A stretch of DNA of 64,000 bases from contig NZ_JAFMTW010000014.1 of NCBI RefSeq assembly GCF_017329615.1, positions 29,521 through 93,520 of the forward strand, in the 5' to 3' direction. The notes under the pieces were generated by a model. That model was not told where the DNA came from, did not search any database, and was given only the letters and a program-made list of their open reading frames with translations. This document shows, piece after piece, positions 54,875-63,950 of the stretch. Origin of the DNA: Alicyclobacillus suci (GTDB taxonomy: Bacteria > Bacillota > Bacilli > Alicyclobacillales > Alicyclobacillaceae). Made by a program: the position numbers and the translations under genes. The first letter of the stretch is position 1, and each line of letters starts with the position of its first letter.

Positions 54875-55125
54875 AAAAAATCCCGCCCCAATAGGGGCGA
54901 GATTTCTCGCGGTACCACCCTAATAAAAGGTTTCAAGCCTTTTATCTTCATTCAGATAACGAAGCTTGCGCTCCGGCACGGACTACACAGCCATCTCGAC
55001 CTTCACCCGGCAGCTCCAGAGTGAACTTCAACTATGCCCGTCCGCCGGTTCGCACCCACCACCGACTCTCTGTTTGGTTGGACACAGCCTACTCTCTCCA
55101 TCACAGCAATGACGATTCTGAATTT
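54875..55125 (-). promoter_or_regulatory. T-box riboswitch, probable Phe (UUC) specifier
   Basis: On the minus strand the universal T-box AGGGTGGTACCGCG lies at 54921-54908. It is followed by a terminator stem (ATCTCGCCCC/GGGGCGGGAT) and TTTTTT at 54903-54875. Upstream, the stem I distal motif AGAGAGTCGGTGG and the GAACCGG region are clear, and the specifier side reads TTGAAG-TTC-ACTCTGGAG, placing UUC (Phe) at 55025-55023. The UGGU in the T-box pairs with the ACCA end, fitting a tRNA with A73 such as tRNA-Phe. A stem III-like hairpin AAAAGG/CCTTTT sits just before the T-box. Confidence 0.88.
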
Positions 55126-55131
55126 TTATAT

Positions 55132-55160
55132 ACCTTATGCAAACTTTCCAGTTCTGTCAA
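55132..55160 (-). promoter_or_regulatory. Promoter for the T-box/chorismate mutase unit
   Basis: Perfect TTGACA (55160-55155), 17-base spacer, TAAGGT (55137-55132), with transcription predicted to start about 55124 at the base of the T-box leader. Confidence 0.7.
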
Positions 55161-55192
55161 CTGCTCGGTTACCTAGCAAATCAAAGGGCGCA

Positions 55193-56035
55193 CTAGCCGT
55201 TGACAATGGTCCCCCCATTGATATGCAAAGTCTGCCCGGTCATATACGATGAATCCTCGCTCGCCAAAAACACATAGGCGGGCGCGAGTTCATATGGCTG
55301 TCCGGCCCGTTTCATCGGTGTATCGTCGCCAAACGTCACAATTTTCTCAGGCGGAAAGGACGCTGGTATGAGCGGCGTCCAAATCGGTCCCGGCGCGATG
55401 GCGTTCACCCGAATGCCCGACGTCGCAAGCGACCGCGACAACGCACGTGTAAACGACACAATCGCCCCTTTCGTCGACGAGTAATCGATGAGTTGAGGCT
55501 CGCCTCGATACGCCGTAATGGACGCAGTATTGATGATGGCACTGCCAGAACGAAGATGAGGCAAGACGGCCTTGGTCAATTTGAATTGGGAGAAAATATT
55601 GGTTTGAAACGTATATTCCAATTGCTCATCCGAAATATCCAAGAGGCTATTGGCGACAAACTGTACCCCTGCGTTGTTAACGAGTACATCTATGCGGCCA
55701 AAACAAGTTAACGTCATCTTGACAATGTTTGCACAGTGCGCGGGATTCCCAAGATCGCCCGGAATCAAGAGACACCGCGCGCCATAGTGCATGACCACGC
55801 GTTTGGTCTCTTGCGCATCTTCATGCTCATTCAAGTACGATATCACCACATCAGCGCCTTCTTTCGCGAAGGCCACGGCCACAGCGCGACCAATCCCACT
55901 GTCCCCGCCTGTGATGATGGCGACTTTATGACGCAATTTACCCGCCGCTTTGTAATCCGGATTGTCGAACACCGGCCTGGGAACCATGAGGGATTCGATA
56001 CCCGGTTGTGATTGCCTTTGTGGAGGAAAGCCCAC
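55193..56035 (-). CDS. SDR-family oxidoreductase (YhdF/YhxC-like)
   Basis: A 280-residue classical short-chain dehydrogenase. It has the long N-terminal extension of the YhdF group (PGIESLMVPRPVFDNPDYKAAGKL), the cofactor motif ITGGDSGIGRAVAVAFAKEGADV (about 41-63), NNAGVQ near 122, the catalytic Ser in NTASITAY near 170, and YxxxK as YSSTKGA near 185. Such proteins are often general-stress genes in Bacillus and may reduce a sugar or aldehyde. GTG 56035 follows an AGGTGA site. The T-box promoter lies just beyond its stop. Confidence 0.88.
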   Translation of the reverse strand: MGFPPQRQSQPGIESLMVPRPVFDNPDYKAAGKLRHKVAIITGGDSGIGRAVAVAFAKEGADVVISYLNEHEDAQETKRVVMHYGARCLLIPGDLGNPAHCANIVKMTLTCFGRIDVLVNNAGVQFVANSLLDISDEQLEYTFQTNIFSQFKLTKAVLPHLRSGSAIINTASITAYRGEPQLIDYSSTKGAIVSFTRALSRSLATSGIRVNAIAPGPIWTPLIPASFPPEKIVTFGDDTPMKRAGQPYELAPAYVFLASEDSSYMTGQTLHINGGTIVNG

Positions 56036-56104
56036 CCTGCATCACCTCAAAATCAAGATGTTACAATCTATGGGCGGGCGCTCCCTCCTGCCACTCGCAA
56101 CACC

Positions 56105-56647
56105 TCAGTCTCCCCAATGATACTCAATAAATCGGTCGCGCCCGGACGCCTGCCGATAGCGGGTATAGTGCAAGGCATTGCGTTTGTAATAGTCTTGATG
56201 ATAATCTTCTGCTACATAAAACGGCTTAGCTTCTAAAATTTTCGTGACAATCGGTTTTGAAAAACGTCCCGATGCCTCTAACTTGCGCTTTGATTCCTCT
56301 GCCGCGAGGCGCTGAGCCTCGTTGTGATAGAAAATCGCCGTCTGATACGAACTCCCGCGGTCATAAAACTGGCCGCCCGGATCTGTCGGATCAATTTGCC
56401 GCCAATAAATATCAAGCAGTTCGTCATACGTGATAATACTAGGGTCAAACATAATCTGCACCGCTTCATAATGGCCTGTCGTCTCTGAACAGACCTCCTC
56501 ATAGGTCGGGTTTTCCGTCGTTCCACCTGTGTATCCAGAAACCACTTTGAGAATGCCCGGCCACTGGTCAAACGGTTTCACCATACACCAAAAACAGCCG
56601 CCAGCGAACGTCGCAATCTCGTAGTTCCGATTTTGTGTATCTGGCAC
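56105..56647 (-). CDS. msrA: Peptide-methionine (S)-S-oxide reductase
   Basis: Repairs methionine-S-sulfoxide in proteins, using thioredoxin. The 180-residue protein has the catalytic GCFWC motif (about 17-21), VVSGYTGG near 35, [15 protein letters not shown] near 55 and [19 protein letters not shown] near 84. GTG 56647 has GAGGG 7 bases upstream. trxA lies 208 bases upstream on the same strand with a hairpin between, a sensible pairing of reductant and repair enzyme. No msrB is adjacent. Confidence 0.93.
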   Translation of the reverse strand: MPDTQNRNYEIATFAGGCFWCMVKPFDQWPGILKVVSGYTGGTTENPTYEEVCSETTGHYEAVQIMFDPSIITYDELLDIYWRQIDPTDPGGQFYDRGSSYQTAIFYHNEAQRLAAEESKRKLEASGRFSKPIVTKILEAKPFYVAEDYHQDYYKRNALHYTRYRQASGRDRFIEYHWGD

Positions 56648-56793
56648 CTTTCATCCCTCGCTATCTCCTGGATGTATCTATGCTCAATCACCCATCCATA
56701 CATCGATGAATCCATGGTACACCATCAATATGTCTTGGCAAAACCGCCACTGCCAGTTCGCAAACTACGGAACAGCAAAGGTATAGCAAAATA

Positions 56794-56817
56794 GCCACTG
56801 TCCAGTCGGACAGTGGC
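56794..56817 (-). terminator. Terminator after trxA
   Basis: Perfect 10-bp stem GCCACTGTCC/GGACAGTGGC with a 4-base loop, followed on the minus strand by TATTTTGC, about 38 bases past the trxA stop. Confidence 0.75.
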
Positions 56818-56854
56818 ATAGACGCTTTCATGCAGCCGCCTATACAAGAACCCT

Positions 56855-57175
56855 TTATGCAAGCACTTCTGCCAATTCGGCTTCCAGTTCGGCTTTTGGA
56901 CGATAACCAACAATCTGTTTCACAACTTCGCCGTTCTTAAATAGTAACAGGGTCGGGATACTCATAATTCCGAACTGCTGCGTGGTCGTCGGGTTTTCGT
57001 CGACATCCAGTTTTGCAACCGTCAACTTGTCACTATAGTCGTCTGCAATTTCTTCAAGCACAGGTGCCATCATCCGGCACGGACCGCACCAGGTCGCCCA
57101 AAAGTCCACCAAAACAGGCTTATCAGACTGAACTGCCGTGGAGAAATCCGCGTCTGTCACTTTCTGTGTCGCCAT
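56855..57175 (-). CDS. trxA: Thioredoxin
   Basis: The standard dithiol reductase of 106 residues, with the active site [12 protein letters not shown] (WCGPC about 29-33), the cis-Pro strand [12 protein letters not shown] near 72 and C-terminal helix. It reduces protein disulfides and supplies electrons to MsrA and others. ATG 57175 follows GGGAGTG by about 8 bases; a longer frame from 57220 is unsupported. Monocistronic, with a terminator after it. Confidence 0.93.
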   Translation of the reverse strand: MATQKVTDADFSTAVQSDKPVLVDFWATWCGPCRMMAPVLEEIADDYSDKLTVAKLDVDENPTTTQQFGIMSIPTLLLFKNGEVVKQIVGYRPKAELEAELAEVLA

Positions 57176-57262
57176 GAATACCACACTCCCAGAATGATGA
57201 TACGCACACTCGCGTGCCACCTTTTCGTTACTTTTTTATAGTATAACCACAAAAGTAATTTT

Positions 57263-57838
57263 TCAATCCGCCTTCCCGCCCAGTTCACGATAGCGAAAAC
57301 ATGTTGTCACATGATCCATGACAATCCCTACCGCCTGTAAATAAGCGTACAGAATCGTCGTCCCGACAAAATTGAATCCCCGCCGCTTTAAATCTCGACT
57401 CACTTGATCAGATAAATCCGTTCGCGTTGGCACCTGGCTTAGGCTCTCCCAGTGATTGATTAACGGCTTGCCATCGACAAACCCCCAAAGGTAGTCGGCA
57501 AACGTTCCAAACTCCTCCTGAACTCGCAAAAAGGCGTTCGCGTTCCGTATCGCAGATGCCACTTTCAACCGATTGCGAACGATACCCGACTCCACAGAGA
57601 GCAATTGCGCAACTTTATCATCGCCGTACTGTGCAACGCGTCGGACGTCAAACCCATCAAACGCAACCCGGTAGTGTTCCCGTTTCTTGAGAATCGTGTA
57701 CCAACTGAGACCCGCCTGCGCCCCCTCGAGAACGAAAAATTCAAAGAGCTTGGTGTCATCGTAAACAGGTACCCCCCACTCCACGTCGTGATAGTGAATA
57801 TAAAGCGGATCATCATTGACCCAACCGCAACGCATCAT
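57263..57838 (-). CDS. tag: DNA-3-methyladenine glycosylase I
   Basis: Removes N3-methyladenine from alkylated DNA. In 191 residues: the N-terminal CGWVNDDPLYIHYHDVEWG with the zinc Cys/His (about 3-21), FEFFVLEGAQAGLSWYTILKKRE near 34, FVDGKPLINHW near 112 and FNFVGTTILYAYLQAVGIVMDH near 155-176, the family's C-terminal part with the second zinc His. Tandem ATGs at 57838/57835 follow GGAGG by 9-12 bases. It lies upstream of trxA on the same strand and is divergent from pepF. Confidence 0.92.
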   Translation of the reverse strand: MMRCGWVNDDPLYIHYHDVEWGVPVYDDTKLFEFFVLEGAQAGLSWYTILKKREHYRVAFDGFDVRRVAQYGDDKVAQLLSVESGIVRNRLKVASAIRNANAFLRVQEEFGTFADYLWGFVDGKPLINHWESLSQVPTRTDLSDQVSRDLKRRGFNFVGTTILYAYLQAVGIVMDHVTTCFRYRELGGKAD

Positions 57839-57983
57839 TAGACTCTTCCTCCAAACGCCCATGCCATCCTCTCTAGTGTATTTGACCTACAGCAAAAATG
57901 CATAGAATAATGTCCAATCCGCCCTCAAGATACGGTGCCCGCCACTTTTGCAACGTTGTTATAATGACTGTGGAGGGGATATC

Positions 57984-59801
57984 ATGACCGATGCACATCT
58001 ACATCAAACCTGGGATTTAGACAGCATTTTCCCAGGTGGAAGTGCCTCCGCGGCGTTTTTGCAACACCTTGATGCCCTGGCGGAAGATATCACGTCATTT
58101 GCTGCGATGACGTCGAAATCCACCGGACAGAATCCATCAGCGCTGGCGCAGGCGATATTGACGATGCAAGACATTGCCGCAAAAATCCGCGAGGCTGGAG
58201 CGTTTGTTTCCTGCCTCAACGCACAAAATGTAAAGGATGCCGCAGCGAAACGCTTGGGTGGTCACCTCAATCAACTGCGTGCAAAATTCAACCAAACCCT
58301 CACACAATTAGACGCACGCTTGATAAACTTACCGGACGAACAATTCAATCAGTTACTAGAATCCCCACAAGTAAAACCGCTGACATTCGTCATCCGAGAA
58401 CGCAAACGCCGCGCCATCGACAAGATGCCCGCAGATAAAGAGGCTTTGGCGGCGACGCTGTCCGTCGATGGCTACACCGCGTGGAGCGACCTCTACGATA
58501 CCATCATCGGTCGCATGCAGATTTCGTTTCACGATGGAAAAAAAACACACCTCCTGTCAGTAGGGCAGGCGAGCAATCGTTTAAAAATGGCCAATCGACC
58601 TTTGCGCGAAAGCCTGTTCCAACAATGGGAAGAATCATTTGCGGAACAATCCGAACTATTCGCCAGCATTCTCAATCACCTGGCCGGGTTTCGCCTGAAC
58701 CTGTACGAGGCACGCGGATGGAACTCCGTTCTCAAAGAGCCCTTAGATATCAACCGCATGTCACACGCGACACTGGATGCGATGTGGGGTGTGATTTCCG
58801 ACAATAAGGCGCCGTTTGTAGACTTTCTCAAAGCCAAAGCGAAACTGCTCGGCGTCGAACGACCTACCTGGTCAGACGTAGAAGCGCCCATTGGCACCAC
58901 ACATAAGCTATACACCTACGAAGAGGCCCGCGACTTCATCGTTCACCATTTTCATAAGTTCAGCCCCAACTTAGCCGAATTCGCCAACATGTGTTTTGAA
59001 AAGCGCTGGATTGAGGCAGAAGACCGCCCCGGCAAGCGGCCAGGTGGTTTCTGCACGAGTTTTCCGGTAAGTGCCCAGACGCGCATCTTCGTGACGTTCT
59101 CCGGCACGCCGTCAAACGTTGCCACGCTAGCCCACGAACTCGGACACGCATATCACCAGCAAGTCATGCGTGGGATGCCACAACTACTCACGAATTACGC
59201 AATGAATGTCGCCGAAACGGCATCCACATTCGCCGAAATGATTGTCTCCGACGCGTCTGTTAGAGAAGCTACCAATCCAACCGAGCAACTCTCCTTACTG
59301 GAGGATAAAGTCGGTCGGAGCATCGCCATGTTCATGAACATTCACGCGCGTTTTCTCTTCGAGACGAGATTTTATGAAGCGCGTAAACGAGGCCTGCTTG
59401 ACGCAGAAGATTTGAATCGCTTGATGCAAGAAGCGCAAACCGAAGCGTTTGGCGGTGCCTTGGCGAGCTACCATCCACACTTCTGGGCGTCAAAACTCCA
59501 CTTCTACATTACAGGCACGCCATTCTACAACTTTCCGTACACGTTCGGCTACCTATTCAGCACAGGTATCTATGCGCGCGCACAAGAGGAAGGTCCAACA
59601 TTTGCCGATAAGTATGTAAAACTTTTGCGCGACACTGGCTCCATGCAAGTCGAGGATTTGGCGAAAAAACATCTCGGTGTAGATCTCACGCGCCCTGATT
59701 TCTGGCAAAGTGCAGTCGATATCGCTACAGCCGACGCTCGCAAATTTATCGAGTTAGCGAACCAGGGTACACACGAGGGAACGCAAGAATACCGCTCATA
59801 G
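57984..59801 (+). CDS. pepF: M3-family oligoendopeptidase F
   Basis: A cytoplasmic zinc metallopeptidase cutting oligopeptides. The 605-residue protein has the M3 active site LAHELGHAYHQQVM (HExxH near 382), the downstream ETASTFAEMIV helix with the third zinc ligand near 412, and the late FPYTFGYLFSTGIYA substrate-pocket Tyr region near 515. The N-terminal SIFPGGSASAAFLQHL matches the PepF/pz-peptidase group. ATG 57984 has GGAGGGG 5-6 bases upstream. Monocistronic, ending at a hairpin. Confidence 0.92.
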   Translation: MTDAHLHQTWDLDSIFPGGSASAAFLQHLDALAEDITSFAAMTSKSTGQNPSALAQAILTMQDIAAKIREAGAFVSCLNAQNVKDAAAKRLGGHLNQLRAKFNQTLTQLDARLINLPDEQFNQLLESPQVKPLTFVIRERKRRAIDKMPADKEALAATLSVDGYTAWSDLYDTIIGRMQISFHDGKKTHLLSVGQASNRLKMANRPLRESLFQQWEESFAEQSELFASILNHLAGFRLNLYEARGWNSVLKEPLDINRMSHATLDAMWGVISDNKAPFVDFLKAKAKLLGVERPTWSDVEAPIGTTHKLYTYEEARDFIVHHFHKFSPNLAEFANMCFEKRWIEAEDRPGKRPGGFCTSFPVSAQTRIFVTFSGTPSNVATLAHELGHAYHQQVMRGMPQLLTNYAMNVAETASTFAEMIVSDASVREATNPTEQLSLLEDKVGRSIAMFMNIHARFLFETRFYEARKRGLLDAEDLNRLMQEAQTEAFGGALASYHPHFWASKLHFYITGTPFYNFPYTFGYLFSTGIYARAQEEGPTFADKYVKLLRDTGSMQVEDLAKKHLGVDLTRPDFWQSAVDIATADARKFIELANQGTHEGTQEYRS

Positions 59802-59843
59802 CAACATTGGGGCTACGAAAACGACATGCCAACACAATCGAAA

Positions 59844-59870
59844 GTCCCGGAGACCTCGGTGCTCCGGGAC
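59844..59870. terminator. Hairpin between pepF and the GntR gene
   Basis: Perfect 9-bp stem GTCCCGGAG/CTCCGGGAC with a 9-base loop; CAATCG and CGATTG outside extend it past a 3-base bulge. It lies 43 bases past the pepF stop. Confidence 0.75.
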
Positions 59871-59953
59871 GATTGCGAAAGTAAGACGAGCACGACTGAG
59901 CGTGAGCACATGTCCCGAAGCCACCTATCACTCGTTTACGAAAGGAATATACA

Positions 59954-60658
59954 TCATTCTGTAAAGTAAGACGGGTATTTGTTCTTGACCACCTGAATAT
60001 CATCCGTCAAACGGGAAAGATGGTTGCGCAGCGTGGTGGTTGCTTTCATTTCGTCCCCCGCATCAATCGCGGATAATAACACTTCGTGTTCTGCAATGAG
60101 GGAGCGAATGTTTGCAAGTTCCTGTAAGGATAAGACGCGAACTCGGTTCAAATGTCCTCGCATCTGAGAGACAATCGCAATGAGTGTCTCATTGCCGCTA
60201 GCCGCCAACAACAACCGGTGAAATTGTTCGTCCGCCTGCAAAAATTGGACAGCGTCGTTCTGCTCCGCAGCGCTTAACTGCATATCCAAGTTGTTGCGCA
60301 ATTCCCGCCGCAACAGCTGATAATCGCGCTGTTCTGCATCCCAATGGCGTATTACCGTCTGCAGTGCACTAATCTCCAAACTTTCACGGACAAAACGCGT
60401 CTCTTCAACCTTTTTGTCGGATATCAAGGCAATTTTCATGCCTCGCTGCGGCAGAACCTCAATCAGCCCTTCGACCAGCAATGTATGAACGGCCTCGCGT
60501 ATCGGCGTTCGGCTCATATTCAACATCTTCGCAAAGTCAGACTCGTAAATGGTCTGCCCAGGCTTGAGACGAACTGTCAAAATATCCTCGCGAATGGATT
60601 CATACGCCTGTTCGCCTAAGGTTTTCTTTCCCTCATTGAGGTTAAAACTACCAATCAT
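59954..60658 (-). CDS. GntR-family regulator with FCD sensor domain
   Basis: A 234-residue regulator: GntR winged helix (LGEQAYESIREDILTVRLKPGQTIYESDFAKMLNMSRTPIREAVHTL, about 14-60) and a helical FCD domain (about 80-225) with the ligand/metal stretch LQADEQFHRLLLAASGN near 140 and AEHEVLLSAI near 193. FCD proteins sense small acids or acyl compounds. ATG 60658 has GGAGG 7 bases upstream; the longer frame is unsupported. It is last in the leftward group acyl-CoA ligase, enoyl-CoA hydratase, GntR, so it may regulate fatty-acid use, although a separate promoter (TTGACC...TACAAT around 60740-60780) is likely. Confidence 0.85.
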   Translation of the reverse strand: MIGSFNLNEGKKTLGEQAYESIREDILTVRLKPGQTIYESDFAKMLNMSRTPIREAVHTLLVEGLIEVLPQRGMKIALISDKKVEETRFVRESLEISALQTVIRHWDAEQRDYQLLRRELRNNLDMQLSAAEQNDAVQFLQADEQFHRLLLAASGNETLIAIVSQMRGHLNRVRVLSLQELANIRSLIAEHEVLLSAIDAGDEMKATTTLRNHLSRLTDDIQVVKNKYPSYFTE

Positions 60659-60884
60659 GCACAGGCCTCCATCGCAAAGTGTTCTCAATTGCCGTTCACC
60701 GATAGTGCCACGCGTCCACACGCGATTCGCACACGACGGCAATCTATATATTCATTGTAGTGTATACTTGTATGCTTTGGTCAAGTCAAAATCGCGAAAA
60801 CATCAAATTCACCTATCCCAATCAGCTCTTTCTTTACAATGAATTCCAGAACAAAATTCTCGATAGGTGATCAGCTGCAATTCA

Positions 60885-61664
60885 TCAGCGATGTTGAAAT
60901 ACGGGTTTTCGATGTTGAAGAAACGCGTTGACCCCTTCCCGTACGTCTTCCGTATGAAGCACCTCAACAAACAAATCTGCCTCGTGCTCAATCGCCCGTT
61001 CAAGCGGCATCTCCATTCCCTGGTCGACTGCACGCTTGATTCTGGTCAATGACTGTCTCGAATGCCGAGCGATGTTCGCCGCCATCTCCCGTGCAGCCAT
61101 CAATCCCGCCCCAGTTGCAACCACTTGATTGACGAGGCCGATGCGCTCCGCCACGGCCGCCGCAACTGGCTCCCCGGTAAACATCATCTCCTTGGCCTTC
61201 GCTTCCCCGACGAGCCTCGATAGTCGCTGCGTGCCACCACCCCCCGGAAAGAGGCCCAATTTCACTTCTGGCAGTCCTATCTGTGCATGTTCCTCAGCGA
61301 TACGGATGTCAAATGCCAACGCCAACTCAAGCCCTCCGCCTAAAGTCGCTCCATCAAGAACTACAATCGTAGGCTTCGAAAAATCTTCAATGTGCATCAT
61401 GACCCGGTGAATTTGCATCACCTCGGCACGCAAATTCGACTGTTCCATGAGGCGCGGAAACGCCTTGACGTCGACGCCCGCGATAAACGCTCGATTCCCG
61501 GCCGTCGTAAGAATAACGACGACTACATCATCGTCATTGTCGAGCACTTGAAACGTTTCATCTAACTGCAAAAAAATATCGCGAGTCAACACATTGAGAG
61601 GTGGGTGGTCTATCACCACAACCGCTACACCATTTTCTTTCGTATAGCGAACTTCGTTTGCCAT
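60885..61664 (-). CDS. Enoyl-CoA hydratase/isomerase
   Basis: A crotonase-fold enzyme, most likely hydrating 2-enoyl-CoA in beta-oxidation. The 259-residue protein has the oxyanion-hole stretch RAFIAGVDVKAF near 60 and the catalytic pair in DGATLGGGLELALAFDIRIA (Glu near 113) and GLPEVKLGLFPGGGGTQRLSRL (Glu near 133). ATG 61664 has GAGGAG 8 bases upstream; the longer frame upstream overlaps the ligase gene and is unsupported. It begins 43 bases after the acyl-CoA ligase stop, so they form an operon. Confidence 0.9.
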   Translation of the reverse strand: MANEVRYTKENGVAVVVIDHPPLNVLTRDIFLQLDETFQVLDNDDDVVVVILTTAGNRAFIAGVDVKAFPRLMEQSNLRAEVMQIHRVMMHIEDFSKPTIVVLDGATLGGGLELALAFDIRIAEEHAQIGLPEVKLGLFPGGGGTQRLSRLVGEAKAKEMMFTGEPVAAAVAERIGLVNQVVATGAGLMAAREMAANIARHSRQSLTRIKRAVDQGMEMPLERAIEHEADLFVEVLHTEDVREGVNAFLQHRKPVFQHR

Positions 61665-61707
61665 GCTGTTGTCTCCTCTCGTGTTGAAAATCTGCAACCC
61701 CAGCAAC

Positions 61708-63330
61708 TTACGCCTGTTTTTCCTCACGCAACATCCGACGAACAATCTTCCCGACTGCACTCTTCGGCAACTCGTTACGCAGTTCAAAATGTTTTGGGAC
61801 CTTATATGCAGCTAAATTCTTCTTGCAATACTGCGCAAGTTCTTCAATGGTCAATGTGCTTTCCGGCTTTGGCACGATATACGCATGAACCGTTTCCCCT
61901 CGATAATCGTCCGCTACGCCGACGACCACAGCCTCCAATACATCCGGATGTCCATACAACACTTCCTCAATTTCACGAGGATAAATATTGTAACCGCTTG
62001 CAATGATGAGATCTTTTTTCCTGTCGACGATGTACGCGTACCCGTCCTCATCCATCGTGGCGATGTCCCCCGTATAAAACCATCCGTCCCGCAACGCGCG
62101 CGTGGTTTCCTCGGGCATGTTCCAATACCCCTTCATCACTTGCGGACCACGCACAATCATTTCTCCAGGTTCGCCTACTGCCACTTCTCGCGTTCCAGTC
62201 TCAATATCGACAATTTTGAATTCTGTGGATGGGAAAGGCAATCCGATACTCCCAGGTTTTCGCTTAGCAAAGGAAGGGTTGCAATGCGTGACGGGCGATG
62301 TCTCAGACAAGCCATAACCTTCCAGTATTTGCGCACCCATCTTCTGTTCAAATTGGCGCAACAATTCCACAGGCATCGGCGCTCCGCCACAATTACACAT
62401 TTTCAGCGATGTAGCCTTGTTACCTGCTTCCAGGATGTGTTGATTCAAGGCGATATACATCGTCGGAACACCCGGAAATGTCGTCACGTGTTCACGCTCA
62501 ATCGTCTCCAGAACTTCTGCGGGGTGAAACCGCGGGAGCATAATCAACGTCGAGCCTAAATACAGCCCCAAGTTCATACAAGAAGTCATGCCGAACACAT
62601 GAAAGAGCGGCAACACTGCAAGACAGCGTTCCTTCCCAGGTACCAAATCCTGTTTAAAGAACTCGGCACTTTGCACCACGTTCGCGACCAAATTTCGATG
62701 CGTGAGCATCGCACCTTTCGGCAGCCCTGTCGTGCCACCCGTATATTGCAGAATCGCGACATCGTTTGCGGGGTCTACCTGAACAGGGGTAAACGACCTT
62801 GCGTTGCCTTCTGTGAGGAACTTTTCAAACGTTTGGTCTGGGGCAAAATTCGTTTCGCCTGTATTTTGATTACCTGTTTGTAAGGAAACGACGATTACAT
62901 GCCGGAGAGCCGTGCGGCCTTGAATCGATTTGACACGCGCATACAGTGCATCCAATACGACAATGGTGGTTGCGCCCGAGTCCTGAAGAAGATATTCCAT
63001 CTCGCGTTCCACCGACATGGGGTTAATTTGCGTCACAATTCCCCCAGCCGCAAGTACCCCATAATACGCAATGACATAATGTGGGCAATTAGGTAACATC
63101 ACGGCCACTCGGTCGCCCTTGACAACGCCGCGTTGCTGCAAACTCGAACCGAAAGCGGCAACAGCCTGCTGCAAGCGAAGATAGGTCGTTTTCACGCCAT
63201 AGAACGAGATGGCATCTTGCGCACCGAATCGATGCACCGTTTCGTTCAACATCTCCGGAAGTGACCAGTCAGGAATTTCGATGTCCTTCTTGATCTGGGA
63301 TGGATAGTGCTCCCACGCAGGGTGATTCAT
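61708..63330 (-). CDS. lcfA: Long-chain fatty-acid-CoA ligase
   Basis: Activates long-chain fatty acids to acyl-CoA for beta-oxidation. The 540-residue ANL enzyme has the P-loop YTGGTTGLPKGAM near 183, YGLSETSPVTH near 330, GWFYTGDIATMDEDGY near 410, and PKSAVGKIVRRMLRE at the C-terminus with the catalytic Lys. The sequence resembles B. subtilis LcfA. ATG 63330 has GGGGGG 6 bases upstream; ATG 63336 abuts that site. The gene leads an operon with an enoyl-CoA hydratase, and a full-consensus cre lies 58 bases upstream, pointing to CcpA repression during sugar growth. Confidence 0.9.
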   Translation of the reverse strand: MNHPAWEHYPSQIKKDIEIPDWSLPEMLNETVHRFGAQDAISFYGVKTTYLRLQQAVAAFGSSLQQRGVVKGDRVAVMLPNCPHYVIAYYGVLAAGGIVTQINPMSVEREMEYLLQDSGATTIVVLDALYARVKSIQGRTALRHVIVVSLQTGNQNTGETNFAPDQTFEKFLTEGNARSFTPVQVDPANDVAILQYTGGTTGLPKGAMLTHRNLVANVVQSAEFFKQDLVPGKERCLAVLPLFHVFGMTSCMNLGLYLGSTLIMLPRFHPAEVLETIEREHVTTFPGVPTMYIALNQHILEAGNKATSLKMCNCGGAPMPVELLRQFEQKMGAQILEGYGLSETSPVTHCNPSFAKRKPGSIGLPFPSTEFKIVDIETGTREVAVGEPGEMIVRGPQVMKGYWNMPEETTRALRDGWFYTGDIATMDEDGYAYIVDRKKDLIIASGYNIYPREIEEVLYGHPDVLEAVVVGVADDYRGETVHAYIVPKPESTLTIEELAQYCKKNLAAYKVPKHFELRNELPKSAVGKIVRRMLREEKQA

Positions 63331-63387
63331 CTTCATCCCCCCAATTCTTAAAGTTAAAACCGCCGTGTCCACCATCATCAAACTTAG

Positions 63388-63401
63388 AGGAAGCGTTTTC
63401 A
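63388..63401 (-). promoter_or_regulatory. CcpA-binding cre site upstream of lcfA
   Basis: TGAAAACGCTTCCT on the minus strand matches all 14 positions of the Bacillus cre consensus TGWAARCGYTWNCW. It is 58 bases before the lcfA start and overlaps a palindrome CGTTTTCAAAACG (63394-63406). Confidence 0.7.
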
Positions 63402-63402
63402 A

Positions 63403-63950
63403 AACGACATATGCATGCTAGGTTACACCCAATACCGAAAGTGCTGTAGCAAATCGGTGTACGCTGCGCTACGCCCAGCATAACCCTTCCCTACCTAATG
63501 GTCGGTTGAATCCCTGTTTTGAATTATATACCTATATTCTGAAAAATGACAGTAGGTAAAGCGCGCGCCGCAGGTGTTCTTCTCTGCAACTGTATGGCAA
63601 ATCGCGGGCGTAAATACCCAAAAAGCATTGAATCAGCCAGTATCCCGAAAGACGACGAAGAAGGTGCACGACTGCTAACAAGAGTCTGTCTGTGCAATAT
63701 CCCGTGGGACGCAGGTTGCGGTTTCAATTCGGGAAACAGAAAACAAAACATACATTATCTATATATTTTCCATCATTCTGGTGACATTCGGGTACAAAAA
63801 TGTCCTATCCACTGAAAACTGCCCAGCGCAGATTAGATGTCTTATCGCCACCAGTTGACAGGCAAATTTCTTATTAAGACATCCTTGGTTATAAATTGTA
63901 CGAGCGTTTTGCAGATTTATAAGGCCTTGTAGGACAAGGGGTGTGAAGAC
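63403..63950. other. 548-base gap at the right end, no gene supported
   Basis: This holds the lcfA upstream region and the promoter side of the gene beginning at 63951. Frames open on both strands (for example 63546-63815) lack ribosome sites and protein-like composition. Toward the right it becomes A/T-richer. A TTGACA at 63855-63860 has no good -10 partner. No terminator or RNA gene is recognised. Confidence 0.5.

Noticed and set aside
63546..63815. 89-codon plus-strand frame in the right-end gap
   Set aside because: No ribosome site, no recognisable domain, composition unlike neighbouring genes.
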